Assembly: GCA_023014335.1 (NCBI GenBank)
Contig: JAECYW010000002.1
Coordinates: 1,364,001-1,428,000 of the forward strand
Reading direction: 5' to 3'
DNA length: 64,000 nucleotides
Origin: Galerina marginata
Taxonomy: Eukaryota; Basidiomycota; Agaricomycetes; Agaricales; Galerinaceae
Shown here: one piece after another, positions 46,172-58,988 of the stretch
Numbering within the stretch: the stretch's first letter is position 1
How the letters are laid out: every line of letters begins with the position of its first letter
Program-made: the position numbers and the translations under genes
Notes under the pieces: generated by a model
Databases searched by the model: none
The model's input: only the letters and a program-made list of their open reading frames with translations
What the model was told of the DNA's origin: nothing

Positions 46172-47187
46172 GGGAATACGGATAAAAGGAGGGAGGAGGA
46201 TGAGGGAGGAAGAAACAAGGAGGGAGGCGGACTGGCTTGAAAGAGGCGGAGATGGGTGTTGTCACTCAGGCTGGGAGAAACGAGTCCAACCGGCACCTTC
46301 CTTTTCCGGCCACATCTGCGCAAATTTGTTTTCTGTCCTCCCAAAAGTGGATATCTACGTCCCACTAACCGCATCCTCGGTCTACATAATACGCCTCGCC
46401 GCAAAGCACCTTCAGGCCCAGGGCATATACGACCGTGCTTCAACGGCAGGTTACTGCATACTTGTACCCCAATCAGATGCCTTGTTTCACGCACGAGGGC
46501 CATAGTCATCTCATTTTTATAGTTTGACACTGAAACTAGTCGTTTGTGATCGATATCATGACGCTTCAGTATCAACTATGGCAGCACTCTTGATTTATCT
46601 CGCCTGCCGTTGCCTGCACATTCGTCGCTTTTCTTATGATCAGGCATATCAATGCAACCTCTCTGTTTGTCTTCATCTCTGGTCCTGATGACCACCTTTG
46701 CCAGCTAATCTCTGTCACCTCCTATTTTTGCTTCATCGGAAACAGCCACACCCCGTACCCCCAGATTCACACCTTTTGTCGTCGACCGCACTTCTGGTTC
46801 AAGTACATAGCTCTGCGAATCCTAACCGTAATTATCCTCTTACTCTTGCGCTGCACATTGCTAACTATTAGTTTTTTTCCCCACCGTCTATATAGGAGTC
46901 CAACATCAATTCGTCATAGCTATTTCGTCATTCCCTGGCTGAATGCCGTTTCGGCGTACTGAGCCGCAGAGATCGAATGCTGAAAATATTTGATCACGTG
47001 CTGCCGACATTTATTACTTCAAATCAAAATCCGAAATCGAGGCGGAGGCTGCAGAGCAGTCCGCGGTCGGCCCGATTACCTCGACGAGCTGACAATATTG
47101 AGTCAGCACCGACATCAGCGACATGAACCAGCTTTGTCCGTTCCTTTCTCCGGGCTATCATTGTGAAGCCTTTCACATTCTCCCAGT
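46172..47187. promoter_or_regulatory. Divergent promoter of chitin synthase and the Pdr16-like gene
   Basis: One kilobase between divergent starts with no supported gene. An E-box CACGTG lies at 46995-47000, about 190 bases before the lipid-transfer gene; CACGTG is the target of bHLH factors such as Cbf1, but nothing more supports use here. Confidence 0.4.
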
Positions 47188-48516
47188 ATGCCCACTACCA
47201 CACAGGTCATAACTACACCTGCACCGGGAACTATTGTTGGCCCCATATTTGAGCACTCGGAGGTTCAGAAGGCTAAGATGACCGAGTTGCGAGAGGCATG
47301 TACTTTCAAAGATTGAATTCAAGACTGTATTAACTAACCTATTTTCGGAACTATTTTTACGCGTTGGCCTTCAAAAGTACGCAAACAGCCTCGTCTTACC
47401 TGCTACAGACGAATATCACCAATGGGAAGTAAGGTGGTTGAACAAGCCAGACACCATTCCAAGATACATGCGCGCTGCTAAATGGGACATTGCGGAAGGA
47501 AAGAAACGGATCAAGGCAACACTCGAATGGCGTCGAGAATTCAAGCCTGATCTAATTCGCCCAGACGAAGTTAAGATAGAGAGCGAGACAGGTAAAATGT
47601 GAGTTCTGCCATTGCATGAGATGTCCTCGTATTGATATCCTTGTCAATTAGCATCATCAATGGCTTCGACAAAGATGGTCGGCCGATCATATACATGCGC
47701 CCAGGAAGGGAGAACACAGAAACTAGTCCTCGACAGCTTCGGCATCTTGTGTGGTGTCTGTGGGTTCTTTCGATCCTGCATTATAATAAGCGCAACTTAT
47801 CCGTACTTCAGAGAACGTGCCAAAGACCTCATGCCCCCAGGCCAAGAATCCTTGGTCATCATTGTCGATTACAAGTCCACTACATTACGCACAAACCCGT
47901 CAATATCAGTCGCCAGAAAAGTGCTGCATATTCTACAACAACACTACGTCGAAACTCTCGGCCGTGCTATTGTCGTGAATTTGCCAATGCTATTAAGTTT
48001 CTTCTACAAAGGAATCTCGCCTTTTCTGGACCCTGTGACTCGAGATAAGGTTCGTCCCACATTCATGGGAACCTCGTCATCCTACTTTAACTTGGCGTCC
48101 GTCTTTCAATAGATGAGATTTAACCCGGACCTATTCGAGCTTATTCCCGCGTCCCAATTAGATGCTGATTTTGGAGGAGAACATGAGTACGAATTTGAGC
48201 CAGAAAGTTATTGGGACCAAATTGTGGCGTACGTTACCTTTTTCTGCTATTTTGAGAATCTAGCGAACTGACGTCATCCATTACCCATGTCGCCTGCAGT
48301 GCTTGTGGTGTTACTCCAAAGGGCACACGCGTTGACTTCCCTCCCCCTGCTTCCACAGCAACGTCAGAACCACAGGAATATATTGACGCCATGGGTACAA
48401 CTACCCCAAATATCGCTGCCGTTCCTGAATCCCTGTCTGATGCTAAGGTGGAGGGTTTCCCGGCGATGTCAATGGAAGACGTAGAGAGCAGTCAAAGCCG
48501 GCAAATTGTTTCATGA
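47188..48516 (+). CDS. Sec14/CRAL-TRIO phosphatidylinositol transfer protein, Pdr16-like
   Basis: Six exons (47188-47295, 47378-47598, 47652-47759, 47812-48049, 48113-48228, 48300-48516) give 335 residues. The CRAL-TRIO N-domain is at about 40-100 (WLNKPDTIPRYMRAAKWDI, ATLEWRREFKPDLI) and the lipid-binding lobe at about 115-270, with GFDKDGRPIIYMRPGREN, IIVDYKSTTLRTNPSIS and FFYKGISPFLDPVTRDK. This matches the Pdr16/Pdr17 branch, which exchanges PI at lipid droplets and plasma membrane and affects azole tolerance in yeasts. The first intron seems to use a GC donor (GAG|GCATGT at 47296), because no GT donor keeps the frame into YANSLVLP. The C-terminal 60 residues are disordered. Confidence 0.88.
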
Positions 48517-49030
48517 AGAAATATGGCTGCTCCTTGTTCATATATGCTTGAGTTTAACAGTAGATTTTGGTAGAACCGTGTATCTATTGGGTCATGTTGT
48601 GTTCCAACTAGGCTTGTGGGTCCACCCGATATTCTATGCTGTTCAAGGCGAGGAAATATTATTCCGGCACATGTCCTGATTTGATCCGCTTTTACTTAGT
48701 TCAGTGAAAGGACATTGAACGATAGAAATTTGATCTATGTGCGCGAAACTAATGTCTTTGTACCAACGGCGTACTTAGGAATAACGGAAAACGAGATCTG
48801 AACAAAATGTAAAAGCTTTTGAGTTCGATATGAAATAATAGTGACAATGATTGTACAAAGTTATTGGTGGTGGGGAATGGTGGTAATGTGCTGAATTAGA
48901 TGTCCAGAGTCTGATGTAGATTAAGAATGAATGACAGAGAAAAGAAAACATGTGCAAGAAAACGAAGGTGGGATGGGTTTTTAAATTTTAAAGGTACCAC
49001 CCAGTTATGAAAAGTAAAGCAACCAGGCGA
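48517..49030. other. Convergent 3' region
   Basis: About 500 bases between the stop codons of the Pdr16-like gene and the Ser-rich gene. Nothing recognisable. Confidence 0.5.
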
Positions 49031-52000
49031 TTAAGTGCCCGCTTTCCAGCTTGACGGCGGAGGAGCTTTACGAGGCCCTCGACTTGGACTAGCAGGTTGG
49101 CTGGCAGTTCGCAATCTCGGATTAGCTCTGCTATCTGGGCTAGATCTGCCATTTGTCGACTGCGAGGCGGGCATAGGTGGTACAGGGGGGAAGTATCCTG
49201 AATCGCGAGGTTGGTTCCCTGTGCGCCTACCCGCTGCTGGCTGGCCTCTCCGAGCGTATTGGTCCGAAGAGGGTCCGAAAGAGTCGCCGTAAGAGCTCCT
49301 CGAAGAACTCCAGTTTCCGCCACCTCGCCCACCGCCTCCTCCACCATATTCGCTGCGAGAACTGCTGATCAGGCCGTCTCCGGGACTGAGCGTAGAACCA
49401 TACACTGAGCGACCCCCGCCGTATACAGAGGCGGAGCTTGGCCAACCACCGCCGCCTTGCATCATCCCCATCATCCCGAACTGAGGCGTCAGCATAGAGG
49501 GACCAGACGAACCACCATAAACACTTCCTCCACCGTAAACGCTGCCACCGCCAAACCCACCAACGGTTGAGCCGCGTTCCCATTCATCACCTGCGGCTGC
49601 CATTGCCTGCTGAGCGACAGCCATTTGATATGCTTGTTTGGCAATCATCATCGCTTGCTGATGTGCAGCGAAGAAGTTGGGGTCAGCAGGCGGCGGGACC
49701 ATAAACTGAGCAGGAGAAAGCATGCTTTGGTTCATAGCCGAGCCCCATCCCACGGCTGGCGATGCACCGAAATTCATTGGCATTCCCATTGGGCTGCTCA
49801 TCGCCATCATAGGATTCATGCCCAAAGTTGACATCCGAGAGTTCAGCGTTTGGTTGACAGGCAGGTCGTCGTCGTCGTCGTCGTCAACGATGGGACCACG
49901 TCCATTGATGACATTGCCAAGCTTGATATAAATATTTTTAGTATGATATTCAAAACAAATTGATGAAGGAAACAAAATACCTCAATCGCAGCCTTGGCTT
50001 CACCCCGCCGGCGCTCTCGTCTCCTATGCTCGCGTTCTTCGTCGTTGCTCGTGTCACCGCCTTCAGAGCCGCTCCGACTCACAGATTCCTTGAATAAATT
50101 TTTATTGGGAGGCTTGAGATCTTGGAGGTCGTCCTCAAAGCTGACACTTCTACGCTTAACGTGCTTTTTCGGTCCAGTATCCTGAACACCAATATCGCTC
50201 CCGTCTCGAGGTGTCAACGGGAGCCTACCATTGCTAGAATCACCAGTTGAACTAGCTGGGCTATCCCGACGAACAGCGAAAGGTTTCTCTGGGGCTGGGA
50301 ATATCTTGGGCATCTGCGCAGCTAGAGGCACTCCTGTCAGCATGGTAGAGCTGCGTTGTCGTACGTTGGGAGCCCTGGATGGGTTCGTGCGTGCGGCTGG
50401 GACATTACTAGACGCGCTTGAACTACCACTGTTACTTGTGCCTGAACCGGAGGGGAAGGTCGTACCACCGGCAGGGGCTGAAATAGCATCACTGATTGAT
50501 GCTTTACGAGGTGCAAGCGTGTTTAGCGAGGAAGAATCAGAGAGGGCTGCACTTCGAGTCCTTGGTGTATGACCCAAAGGGGCTGAATTCTCATTGAACC
50601 GAGTGAGGTTGGTAGAACCAATGTTTTCAGGCTTATGCAAAGGCGGCCGCGAGGTAACACTGAAGGCAGGGGGCGGCGAGCGCTGCTGGATGGGAATCGG
50701 TGCGATTCTGTCTTTGCTGGTAGCTCCATCTTCTGATTTTCCATCTTCTTCCTCCTCGCTTTCGCTCTCGCTGGAGTCTGATGACGTCTCTCCAGTCCGC
50801 GAGATAAATTTGATGCCAGCCGTTCCAAGTAACAGAGCCAACTCTTCGTCAGCAGGACTATTGTCATCCTTCTGTGATATAGATGCAGGCGGTATTTCAA
50901 CACGAGTCAAACGAGGCGGTGCAGCGCGTGCTTGCACAACCTTTCGCTGGGTTCGAGAGCTGTCCGATAAAACGTCTGAATTTGGACTCGTACTACGAGA
51001 AGGCGACGACTTCGGAGGCGCAGCTACCTGAACAATTGCGTTCTGCGACAGGTTCTGTTTGACGACTTTCGTTAAACGATCGGTGATAGGATCTCTCTTC
51101 GGCTCTGGACTTGTCCCTGGAGAGGGTGAGATTCCGATTGAATCGCTTCCACTACGGTTAGCTCGAAGATCATCTTTGGTGATGTATTCCCTCATATCCC
51201 TAGGAGGAGAGTCTGGTGGAGGAATGAAGTTGACTGGCGGAGTTGTCCGAGTAACTGGTAGATTATCATCTGCACCGAAATCCGGGCCAGACATTGATAC
51301 CGGACTCGCCACGAGAGGTGAATGAGGATGCAACATTGGTTTGCCTTGAGAAAGTAAGGTTGGCCCATCTGTAAACCCGGGGGTATGCTTTTCGAGAGGG
51401 GCAGTGAATGAACGCTTCGGAGCAGTGAGTTCATTGATGTCTATAAGCGGTTTTGGTGGCAGATGTGTATTTGAACGAGTGGCCACATTTCCAGTAGACC
51501 GAGAATGGAGATTCGAATACGAGGACATTGCACTTCCCGGTCTCTTAGGTCCCATGAGACTAGCTAACGGCGCGTTATCCTCAGAATCAGAGTCAGACGA
51601 AACCTGGGAACCCTGACGGGGAGCCTGAGCGCGTCCGTTAGCCATGGCAGGCCGGTTGGAGGCTGCCAGAGCCGTTTGAGAGGAATTGCCGGATTGTCCA
51701 AGAGGTGTTTTATTCTCCGGCGTCGAGTCTAGCAGCCTTTTAGTTCACAGGAATCCATGTTGACAGAACCAGTAGACTCACAAGTATCCTTTAAGTTAGC
51801 AGCTACCAAAACACTCGCTCGCTTGGCTGCAGCTGACGGAGTTAAAGCACTAGTTGAAGCACTGGCACGCTGTCTAATTCCTCCAGAGTAGTGGCTGAGA
51901 CTAGATTGGGAACGAGGAGGCATCTCAGGCACTTTTCTATTCTCTTCTGGGCGCGACATCGCCTCCTGACGGGAACTTGGGCTGGGAGTAAATGTGTGAC

Positions 52001-53273
52001 CGACGTGAGATTTGGGTGTCCGGTGTGAAGATGGCAAATCATTTAATCTGGCAGAAGCAGTTGTCGTGTGCCCATGACCTATTTCTGACTTTGTAGCTCG
52101 CGTCTTACCCATAGGTCCAGGTTTATCGAATGTTGATGGCCGCGCCTCACGTCTTTGTTGCACGGTCTCCTCTTCTGATTCTGCTTCTGACGATGACGAG
52201 GGATCCGAGTCAGAGGTATAGGTCATTGCCATACTTGAGCGTCGTCTTCGTTGCTGAGCAGCGTTAGCCATTGTCGGAATTGAACGAGAGGGGCGAGGAC
52301 GAGCATCTTCTGGCGACGTTGCATGTGGTTTACCAGGAATAGGACTTGGAGAACGGAAGGACGGTGAAGGCGAGCCAGCAAGGCTACGTCGTGCCTGAGC
52401 CTCACGGAATGCCGCGACAGATATTCGCTGAGAAGAATCTGAGTTGACACTTGCCCCTCGAGGACGAGGAATGGGTGGGGTCAATGAGACATTGGATGCA
52501 TTTGTCGGCGACGCAGCTCGGACGTGGCGGAATGCTTTGAGATTGAAGGAATGTTCGGTTTCCGGACTCCTCGGCGAGCTCGACGTTTCTTGTGTTAGAT
52601 TGGAAGCTGAGGTAGAGTCATTAAGGCGTGAAAGGGACGGAGAGGTAGTAGCAGAGGATGACGCCTGCTTTGCCCACGGAAAAAGAGACGGCCTTTTGTG
52701 AGGTTGTTGGGACGATGGCACGGGGGGGACGTCAGGGCCATTGGTTGCAAGGGAATGGTCATTTGGTAAAGAACGTGTGGAAAGAGCGTTATTGGGGTCG
52801 CCATAAGCTGCAAATATGGCAGACCTCGAAGGCGGTGGACGCAGACGGCGAAGGTCTGTCGGATCTACGTCGGTGCTGGTGCTGGCTCTCGGTTGTACTG
52901 GGCGCGGGGACGTATTGAAGTTTTGGCTGCTGGTCCCGTTTGGAGCGACGTCCGCCCCTGAAATGTTTGACTTTTTCCGGCTGAACGGAAGTCGGAGCTT
53001 ACTGGTGTTGGAGGGTGATGGCGTCGTTAATGGAGGGGAATAGACGTTCTGGGAGGCATTTCGACGAGCAGCGTCTGGATGCAACAACCTCCTGGCATCA
53101 GGAGGACTTGGAAGTGATTTGGCTGGCGAAGCGTAGGATGATGTGGTGGGAGATGAAAGAGCCGACTCGAACTCCGAGGCGACGGTGCTGCTGTGTATGC
53201 TGCTGGTGTGCTCGTCTTTTGCAGGACGAGGCGACTTGTGCTTTCGAGAGAAAAGACCACCCAAGAGCGGCAT
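49031..53273 (-). CDS. Large disordered Ser/Pro-rich protein, unknown
   Basis: Three exons (51782-53273, 49981-51728, 49031-49921) give 1376 residues. The start MPLLGGLFSRKHKSPRP (53273) is preferred over an upstream in-frame Met at 53372 because short basic starts of this kind are typical and the upstream part looks like 5' leader. Almost the whole chain is low complexity: Ser, Pro, Arg with basic-Ser patches, SDSE acidic clusters (about 390, 505 and 790), a DELALLLGTAGIKF-like ordered patch, and a basic-Glu helix ending EREHRRRERRRGEAKAAIE before exon 3. Exon 3 begins with an Asp run encoded by GTC repeats and continues Met/Gly/Tyr-rich (SVYGGGSVYGG). The DEELALLLGTAGIKF region and the helical stretch are the best candidates for conserved function. 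I do not recognise the family. Confidence 0.7.
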
Positions 53274-54146
53274 CGAGGAGAGCAAGAACGCGCCTGGTTC
53301 TGGTTCTGGCCAAGTGCGTAACGGGGAAGAACACGACCAACCAAGCACGTTTGTGGGGAAAGAGGAGGACACGCGCCGCAGACAGCACCGAGGTCGGGGA
53401 GGTGGTCGGTGGTTTCAAGAGAAAATGTGCCCAGGCCTGTGTTTGTGCCTGTTGGTCCACTGCCCATGTTCTCAGAACTCACTGTTATTTCTTCGATTTA
53501 CCCGACATCGTGCCCATTGCCCCACTCTTTCTCCCTATATAGATGCTCTGGGGATGATTCCGTCGGCGCTGCCATGTGCCTATATCAGTCGGGAAGTTGC
53601 ATGACATCACTTGCCCATTAAATCCTCCGCCAACGTTTATCTCTTTACGTTGCACTCTCAAGATCATCTGCTCTCTTATCACCATCATCGTTCCCCCTCC
53701 AGGCGACTAGCAAATATCCGGATGCCAACCTTTAGAGAGGCTGCACTTCGACAGCGGTGACTCGGGACTACCTTCAGTCCGATCTGAGTCCAATGCTAGG
53801 TTCACACTACCTCCGGCAATTTAGCAGCAGACAGGTAGGATGCTGATCAGCCCAGTCGGAATTGCAGAGCATGGACCGTAGATCTCGTCCCAGCTTTCAT
53901 TCGCCACATGAGGCCGAACTGAAAGGCTGAACGGTGGCTTCTTTCTATTTCAGTTTATCCCCATTCACCAAGCCAAGCCAGTGCGATTGGACTACCAGAT
54001 TTTACACAGTCTATTTCTGCCTGTAATACATATGACAAGCTTGGTATCAAATAACTCTCTTGTTATGCAAAAATATCCTGCCTGCCTTCACCCTGAAATG
54101 CAATTTACACCGCCTGAATGCCTGCTGGAAGATCGCGGCAGAGGAC
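53274..54146. other. Intergenic region
   Basis: About 870 bases between the Ser-rich gene's start and the CorA gene's stop. It contains the upstream in-frame Met at 53372 but no separate supported gene. Confidence 0.5.
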
Positions 54147-56682
54147 TCAAAGTCTCGCTCCAGCTCGACGAGATTCGGCCTTTCTTTGCAAGAAATCAAT
54201 GATCTTGCGTATGTCGTTGTACATGAAGATAGGGACGAGAATAACCATGACTGGAATCGAAATTTTCCAGAACCTATTCTGAAAGTCAGAATAATTCAAA
54301 CGAGCCAACAGGCAGCACATACAAAGCATCCGAGTTTTGCTCGACACTCCACATGGGCGTGAAATTCATGCCCTGATGGAAGAAGTCAGTGGCTGCGAAT
54401 CGAGAGCGCCGGAAACCACTGACAAAGTAACCTGTCAAGAGCGTCAATGGGAGAAATATTATCGTGGCCATAGTGAGCCGGTTCCTGGGCTCAGGTTATT
54501 CTCTTACTGGGGTAATGTAAGAAGCAACTTACATGACGATATTCATTTCATACGATGCAATCTGGATCACAAATTAGTATCCCTCGGTATTTGGTCATAA
54601 ACATTTCACGACTCACATTGAACGCATAATTTATTAAGTTTTCTGAAATTCCGGAAAACATATCCAGACTAGTGATAGCAAAATCCATATGGTCGTTCAC
54701 GTCAGCCTGCCTCAAGTGTCAGCACCAGACATTTTTTTCAGGAAAGGTGCAGCAACTAACCAAGTATACTTTAGCCTTATAGCTAAAGTGTCCGACTATC
54801 TTCTTGCCTTGCCGCCGGAATTGTTCTCTCTGTAGATGATCAATGGAGAGCTCGTTGGCTCCCTCCCTTCTGCGCCTCCTTGTTTTGGTCTTTGCCCGCT
54901 TTCCGTCTGTGGTATCCGCCGGTTTTTCTCCTTCAGCCCTTTCCACTTCGGTTTCGGAAGCGTGATCACTTTCTATTGCTATATCATCAGCCAGCGCCCG
55001 GCACCTTTCCAAATCATATCGTCGTAGGCCATATATCATGGTCCTGACAGGCTCGAGTGTTCGTTTATGCAATATAAGGTCTCCAGAAAGAATGTGGACT
55101 ATATCGACCATCAAACAGAGAACATATATGAAATTTGGAACAATACTCACGGCTTCGAACGCTCTTCATGATGGGATGAAGGAGAATATCGTGTTCCAAG
55201 TTGTTGATCTTGACTTGATATTCATCAACTACTTCCAGTACACGATCAACAACTGCGACATATATAATTTGAAACAAATAGCATGTCATGAAAAAGTAAA
55301 TACGTACTAAGATCGAGGAGACTCTCCACGAGAAGCGAGGAATCTTCTGAAGTACGCAACACGGAGTCCGCATTTTTTAATCGTTCGGCAATTGGGGAAG
55401 TGTAGTCAAGACTGAGGGTAGGATGGATTGAAATAACAGTACCTGACCCGGAACAATAAAGAGTCAATATCAGATTAAAAAATGCGTTGTCCCATAGGTT
55501 TCTTACCATCGCGCAGGAGAAAAATAAACATGGGTTCATGATTGACGAAAACGCGATCGCCTTGCGTTATCGCTCTGATTTGTAACTTCTTCCTTTCTCT
55601 TGCCTGGTTTGATATTTAATTAGAAATAGAAGACGTTTGTAACTGGATATAGTCACCGGCCCCCCGAACCCGCTCAAATTTGTGAACCTTTTTTGGAGTG
55701 ACGAGCTCCATACAATTTTTGGGTGGGCCCCATTGGCGGACCTACCTTTGCCTTTAAAGTTGGAATCCTGGAAATCGAGGGGAGAGGCGCTGCGTGGAGC
55801 CGTTATCTTTGTTGCGGAAATAGTATTCTCGCTCCCACTGCTAGACCGAATATCTGGGAGGAGAGAAATGCCGCCTTCCTCTAGGTCTAGTTGCTTCTTA
55901 AATTCAGGGTCTGAAAACTCTGGAGAAGGGTTGCGATCGACTTCTTGAGTTCCGTTCGCAGACGGTGAGCCACTAGAGCGAGTGTCATCTCCTTTCTGTT
56001 CCAAGGAATGACAGAGAATGCGTAGAAATAGATGGTTTGGGTAGTAGTCAGCCTTAGTGTGCGTGTGACCACGTTCGTGGAGGATATCCTCCAACGCAAG
56101 AGAGTGGAGGCCTTGCTGGAACTTCAGCCGGAGAAACAGATATCGCGCAACTAGACGCACTGTATTTGAGTGCAATGGCGCTCAACACGCTCCAATCAAT
56201 ACCGACAATATTGATCCAACGGACCGTGCGAGGCGGGCCGACGTCGTCTGTCTGGAGACCTGGAGACCTTTCCTTTAAGAAACTAATGAGGCCTTCGTTC
56301 GTGAACTTATGGGACGTCATTTCATCGCAGTCGTAGTCCATGACCTCTATTTCACATTCCTGTTTAAGGTGTCCGTATTCGGCGATAGATTCGCCACTTC
56401 GGGGGTTGACTCCTGGCTCAGCACCTGCATGCTCGTCGTAGCCTTTGTAGTGATCTTGGCTCCTGGAATTCTTCTCACCACTGTTGACTAGAACGAAGCG
56501 ATAAGACGTGCTTGGGGATTCATCAGGAATTTCTCACCTATTGGGGCTCTACTTCTTGAGCGCGAAAAGGTTAACGTTGGCGCGTCGAGAGGGAGTGGCG
56601 AAAACCGAGAAGGCAACGAACGATCACGATCGGTGCTGGACACGATGTGGGCAGAAGTTGAGTGTCGAAAAAGGCGAGGCAT
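54147..56682 (-). CDS. CorA-type magnesium transporter
   Basis: Twelve exons (56538-56682, 56161-56487, 55657-56111, 55507-55603, 55308-55442, 55151-55252, 54761-55098, 54617-54706, 54533-54561, 54424-54484, 54323-54372, 54147-54273) give 651 residues. CorA/Mrs2-type channels are homopentamers passing Mg2+ down its gradient. The N-terminal cytosolic part has WINIVGIDW and LHSLALEDILHE. The long helix that lines the pore follows (LILHKRTLEPVRTMIYGLRRYD, then HFSYKAKVYLADVNDHMD, with SLDMFSGISENLINYAFN). The first membrane span is LTMATIIFLPLTLLTGYF and the selectivity motif GMN is at 594-596, separated from YF by an intron. The second span is ISIPVMVILVPIFMYNDI. An acidic, basic-rich insertion (about 460-505, KRAKTKTRRRRREG) interrupts the helical region. 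It is probably a plasma-membrane or vacuolar protein; no mitochondrial presequence is obvious. Confidence 0.9.
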
Positions 56683-56847
56683 TGTGTTCGCATGAAGTCC
56701 AGGGTTGAGACTCGTTCAAGTTGCAACTGCGTCATTTTGATCGAGGAGTAAATTGAAAGGTTCCTCCGGCATTTCGGCCCGGAGTTCCCACCACGTATGC
56801 TGTCCTGTGTCCAGCTGTGCTTGACCACCACAACCGTGTCCTCAACG

Positions 56848-57599
56848 ATGTCCATCACACACCTCACGTCTCTCTCTCAACTGAATGGAATTTTATCCAA
56901 GTCAAAGGAAAAGTTGTCCGTGAGTTTCTAATCATGAATATCCATTAGCTCGCGAATCTCACTCGACCAGGTAATTGACTTCCACGCAACTTGGTGAGGA
57001 TGGCCTTCCTTCCGAGTGTACCACCTTTATAATTACTGAACTGTTTAATTCTTCCCAGGTGTGGACCATGTCATGCTATTGCACCTACCTTTGAGGCATT
57101 GTCCAAGCAATACCCCACCGTCAACTTTCTCAAATGTGATGTCGACGCTGTGCCAGATGTGGCCCAGAAGTATACAGTCGCTGTCATGTAAGTAGGCTAA
57201 CATGATGTTAACATTGATTCAGTCTGATACTTGGCAAACATAGGCCCACATTCATTTTTTTGAAGGGATCCACTAAAGTTGACCAGATCAAGGGAGCAGA
57301 CAAATCGTGCGTCCAGCCATTCTCTAATCCTCACTAAGTTTATGGACCCAATTCTTCGTGATTGGTATAGGGTCCTTACGAACACAATCCGAAAGCATGC
57401 AACAACCTCTGCTGGCCCGTCTGGTGCATTCTCAGGGAAGGGCCAAACCCTTGGCGGCAGTCCAGCAGCTCCAGACGTTGCGGGTGACATTAAAGAAACG
57501 CTAGACAAGGCAACGGCAGGCTTCAGTCAAATTGACCCCCAGATGAGAGTACTTTTGGGTCTTTTGGGGCTGTACTTTATGTTCTGGTACTTTGGATGA
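56848..57599 (+). CDS. Thioredoxin-domain protein with a C-terminal membrane anchor
   Basis: Five exons (56848-56919, 56971-56993, 57059-57187, 57244-57306, 57371-57599) give 171 residues. The thioredoxin fold fills residues 1-105 with the redox site WCGPC (32-36, split by intron 2), the buried Asp of VIDFHATW, the cis-Pro in VMPTFIFLKG, and SWVLTN-type C-terminal strand sequence. About 45 polar residues follow, then a hydrophobic tail (MRVLLGLLGLYFMFWYF) that ends the chain, so I infer a tail-anchored protein with its redox domain in the cytosol. Family members of this size with a TM tail are common in basidiomycetes. It diverges from the CorA gene, 165 bases away. Confidence 0.88.
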
Positions 57600-57837
57600 T
57601 ATTGGACAATCTAATTTGATTTTTGTAATTTTGTACACGTCACTGGGAATATATCATCACGGATTTGTTTAACGTCTTCTTGAAACAGTCGACAGGTCGT
57701 ACATTCACAACGGAGATGTTACAGAGCACGAGAAGGAGAGGGATGAAGAAATGTATGTACCTCATTGCCACTCGAACACAGCCTATAAAGAATGCAAGAT
57801 CGGCAATGGAAGAGGGAACTAAAATGTCATGATTTGA

Positions 57838-58988
57838 CTAAGAAGGTCCCCATCCCATCGACGCCCATGCCTGTCTGGCCGCTTCTTCTTTAGCGATCTT
57901 CTGGCTTTTGCCAACGCCACGGCCGTATTCTTGCCCGTTCACTTTGAAATTACGTGAGCCAAATAGTGTCATGAAATGTGAGGGTACTTACTGCAGCACC
58001 TGACCGTCCAAGTTGGTTGGTGTGGTGGACCAACCTGATCGGCTGGATAAGTCACTTGCAGTCCCCTTTGAGCAGCGGTCTGGTTCACGAGTGCCAAAGT
58101 CACCAAGCTGAGTGCGGCGGAAGGCATCGGAACAGTTGGAGGGCTGCCTGGTAGCGGGGGAGGCGAGCCAGGGGGGAGGGGTGCAGTATACGGGGAACCC
58201 ATTTGCGATGAAGGTGAAGAATAGCTACCAAAACCTCCTTGGATCGGCGGCGCCGGTGGATGATAACCTGCTTGTTGACCGTAAGCCTGTTGACCATACG
58301 CCTGTTGACCATTGTAAGCTTGTTGACCGTATGCTTGTTGGCCGAAAGACTGCATCTGAGGAGGCTGAGGCTGGCCTTGATGTTCTGTCTGAGGAAGGGG
58401 GTTAGGTAATTTGATATCTACGTCGGGGTCAATCAAGCGAGATATCCACGTCTGGATCGTCGACAACCCATTGCGTATATACAGGGCGCCTATGTAAATG
58501 TGAAAGAATTTGCGCATTTCCTACAAACGCATGTATCAACTTGAGCCCATATCATCAAGTACGGCAATTGGTCACACCTCTAAATTGTCCAAAAGATGGA
58601 TATCACCAGGCGCAAGACGCAGTTTGGTTTTGAGACCATAGCTTTTGAGCCAGTCATCGATATTAGTGTCTGATGTTATGTGCACTCGTCTTTGCTATCG
58701 GCAGCTGCGTCAGAACATAATTCAACGGCATTCATGAGACATCACCTGTATCTCTTCTGCGGACAGGAACGGCCGAATGGAATACAGATGGTAGGTGACT
58801 GTAAGATCAAGAACTTTAGATCCTAACTCCCCTAGACGCTGGGTATCACCGTAATCGTTATTCATCGGCGTATTGGAAAAGCGCAATGAGTTGTGAGTGT
58901 AGACATCGAGCATGAGATCGAAGTCGCCATCGATCTTCGGAAGACGGGGAAGGCCTGTAGGAGGGAGGTCTGCCATAGGGTCCGCCAT
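57838..58988 (-). CDS. RNase III-like fold plus dsRNA-binding domain protein, catalytic motif degenerate
   Basis: Four exons (58746-58988, 58578-58694, 57992-58520, 57838-57941) give 330 residues. The N-terminal 155 residues read as an RNase III domain (DVYTHNSLRF, GELGSKVLDLTVTYHLYSIRPFLS, LEEMRKFFHIYIGALYIRNG). In active enzymes the signature is close to ERLEFLGDAVL; here the equivalent reads RLGELGSKVLD, so the catalytic acids are changed and cleavage is doubtful. A Gln/Pro-rich linker with five GQQAY-like repeats (about 185-215) follows. The C-terminus is a double-stranded RNA-binding domain ending with GRGVGKSQKIAKEEAARQAW. The fourth exon contributes the last helix of that fold. The start at 58988 (MADPMADLPP) is chosen over 59027. 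This resembles mitochondrial ribosomal L3/L44-type RNase III relatives or an RNA-binding accessory factor. Confidence 0.75.

Noticed and set aside
55657..55746. An intron start (GTAGGT) at 55745 in the CorA gene
   Set aside because: It leaves exon 4 out of frame. The GTGACT donor at 55656 gives a continuous frame into ARERKKLQIRAITQG.
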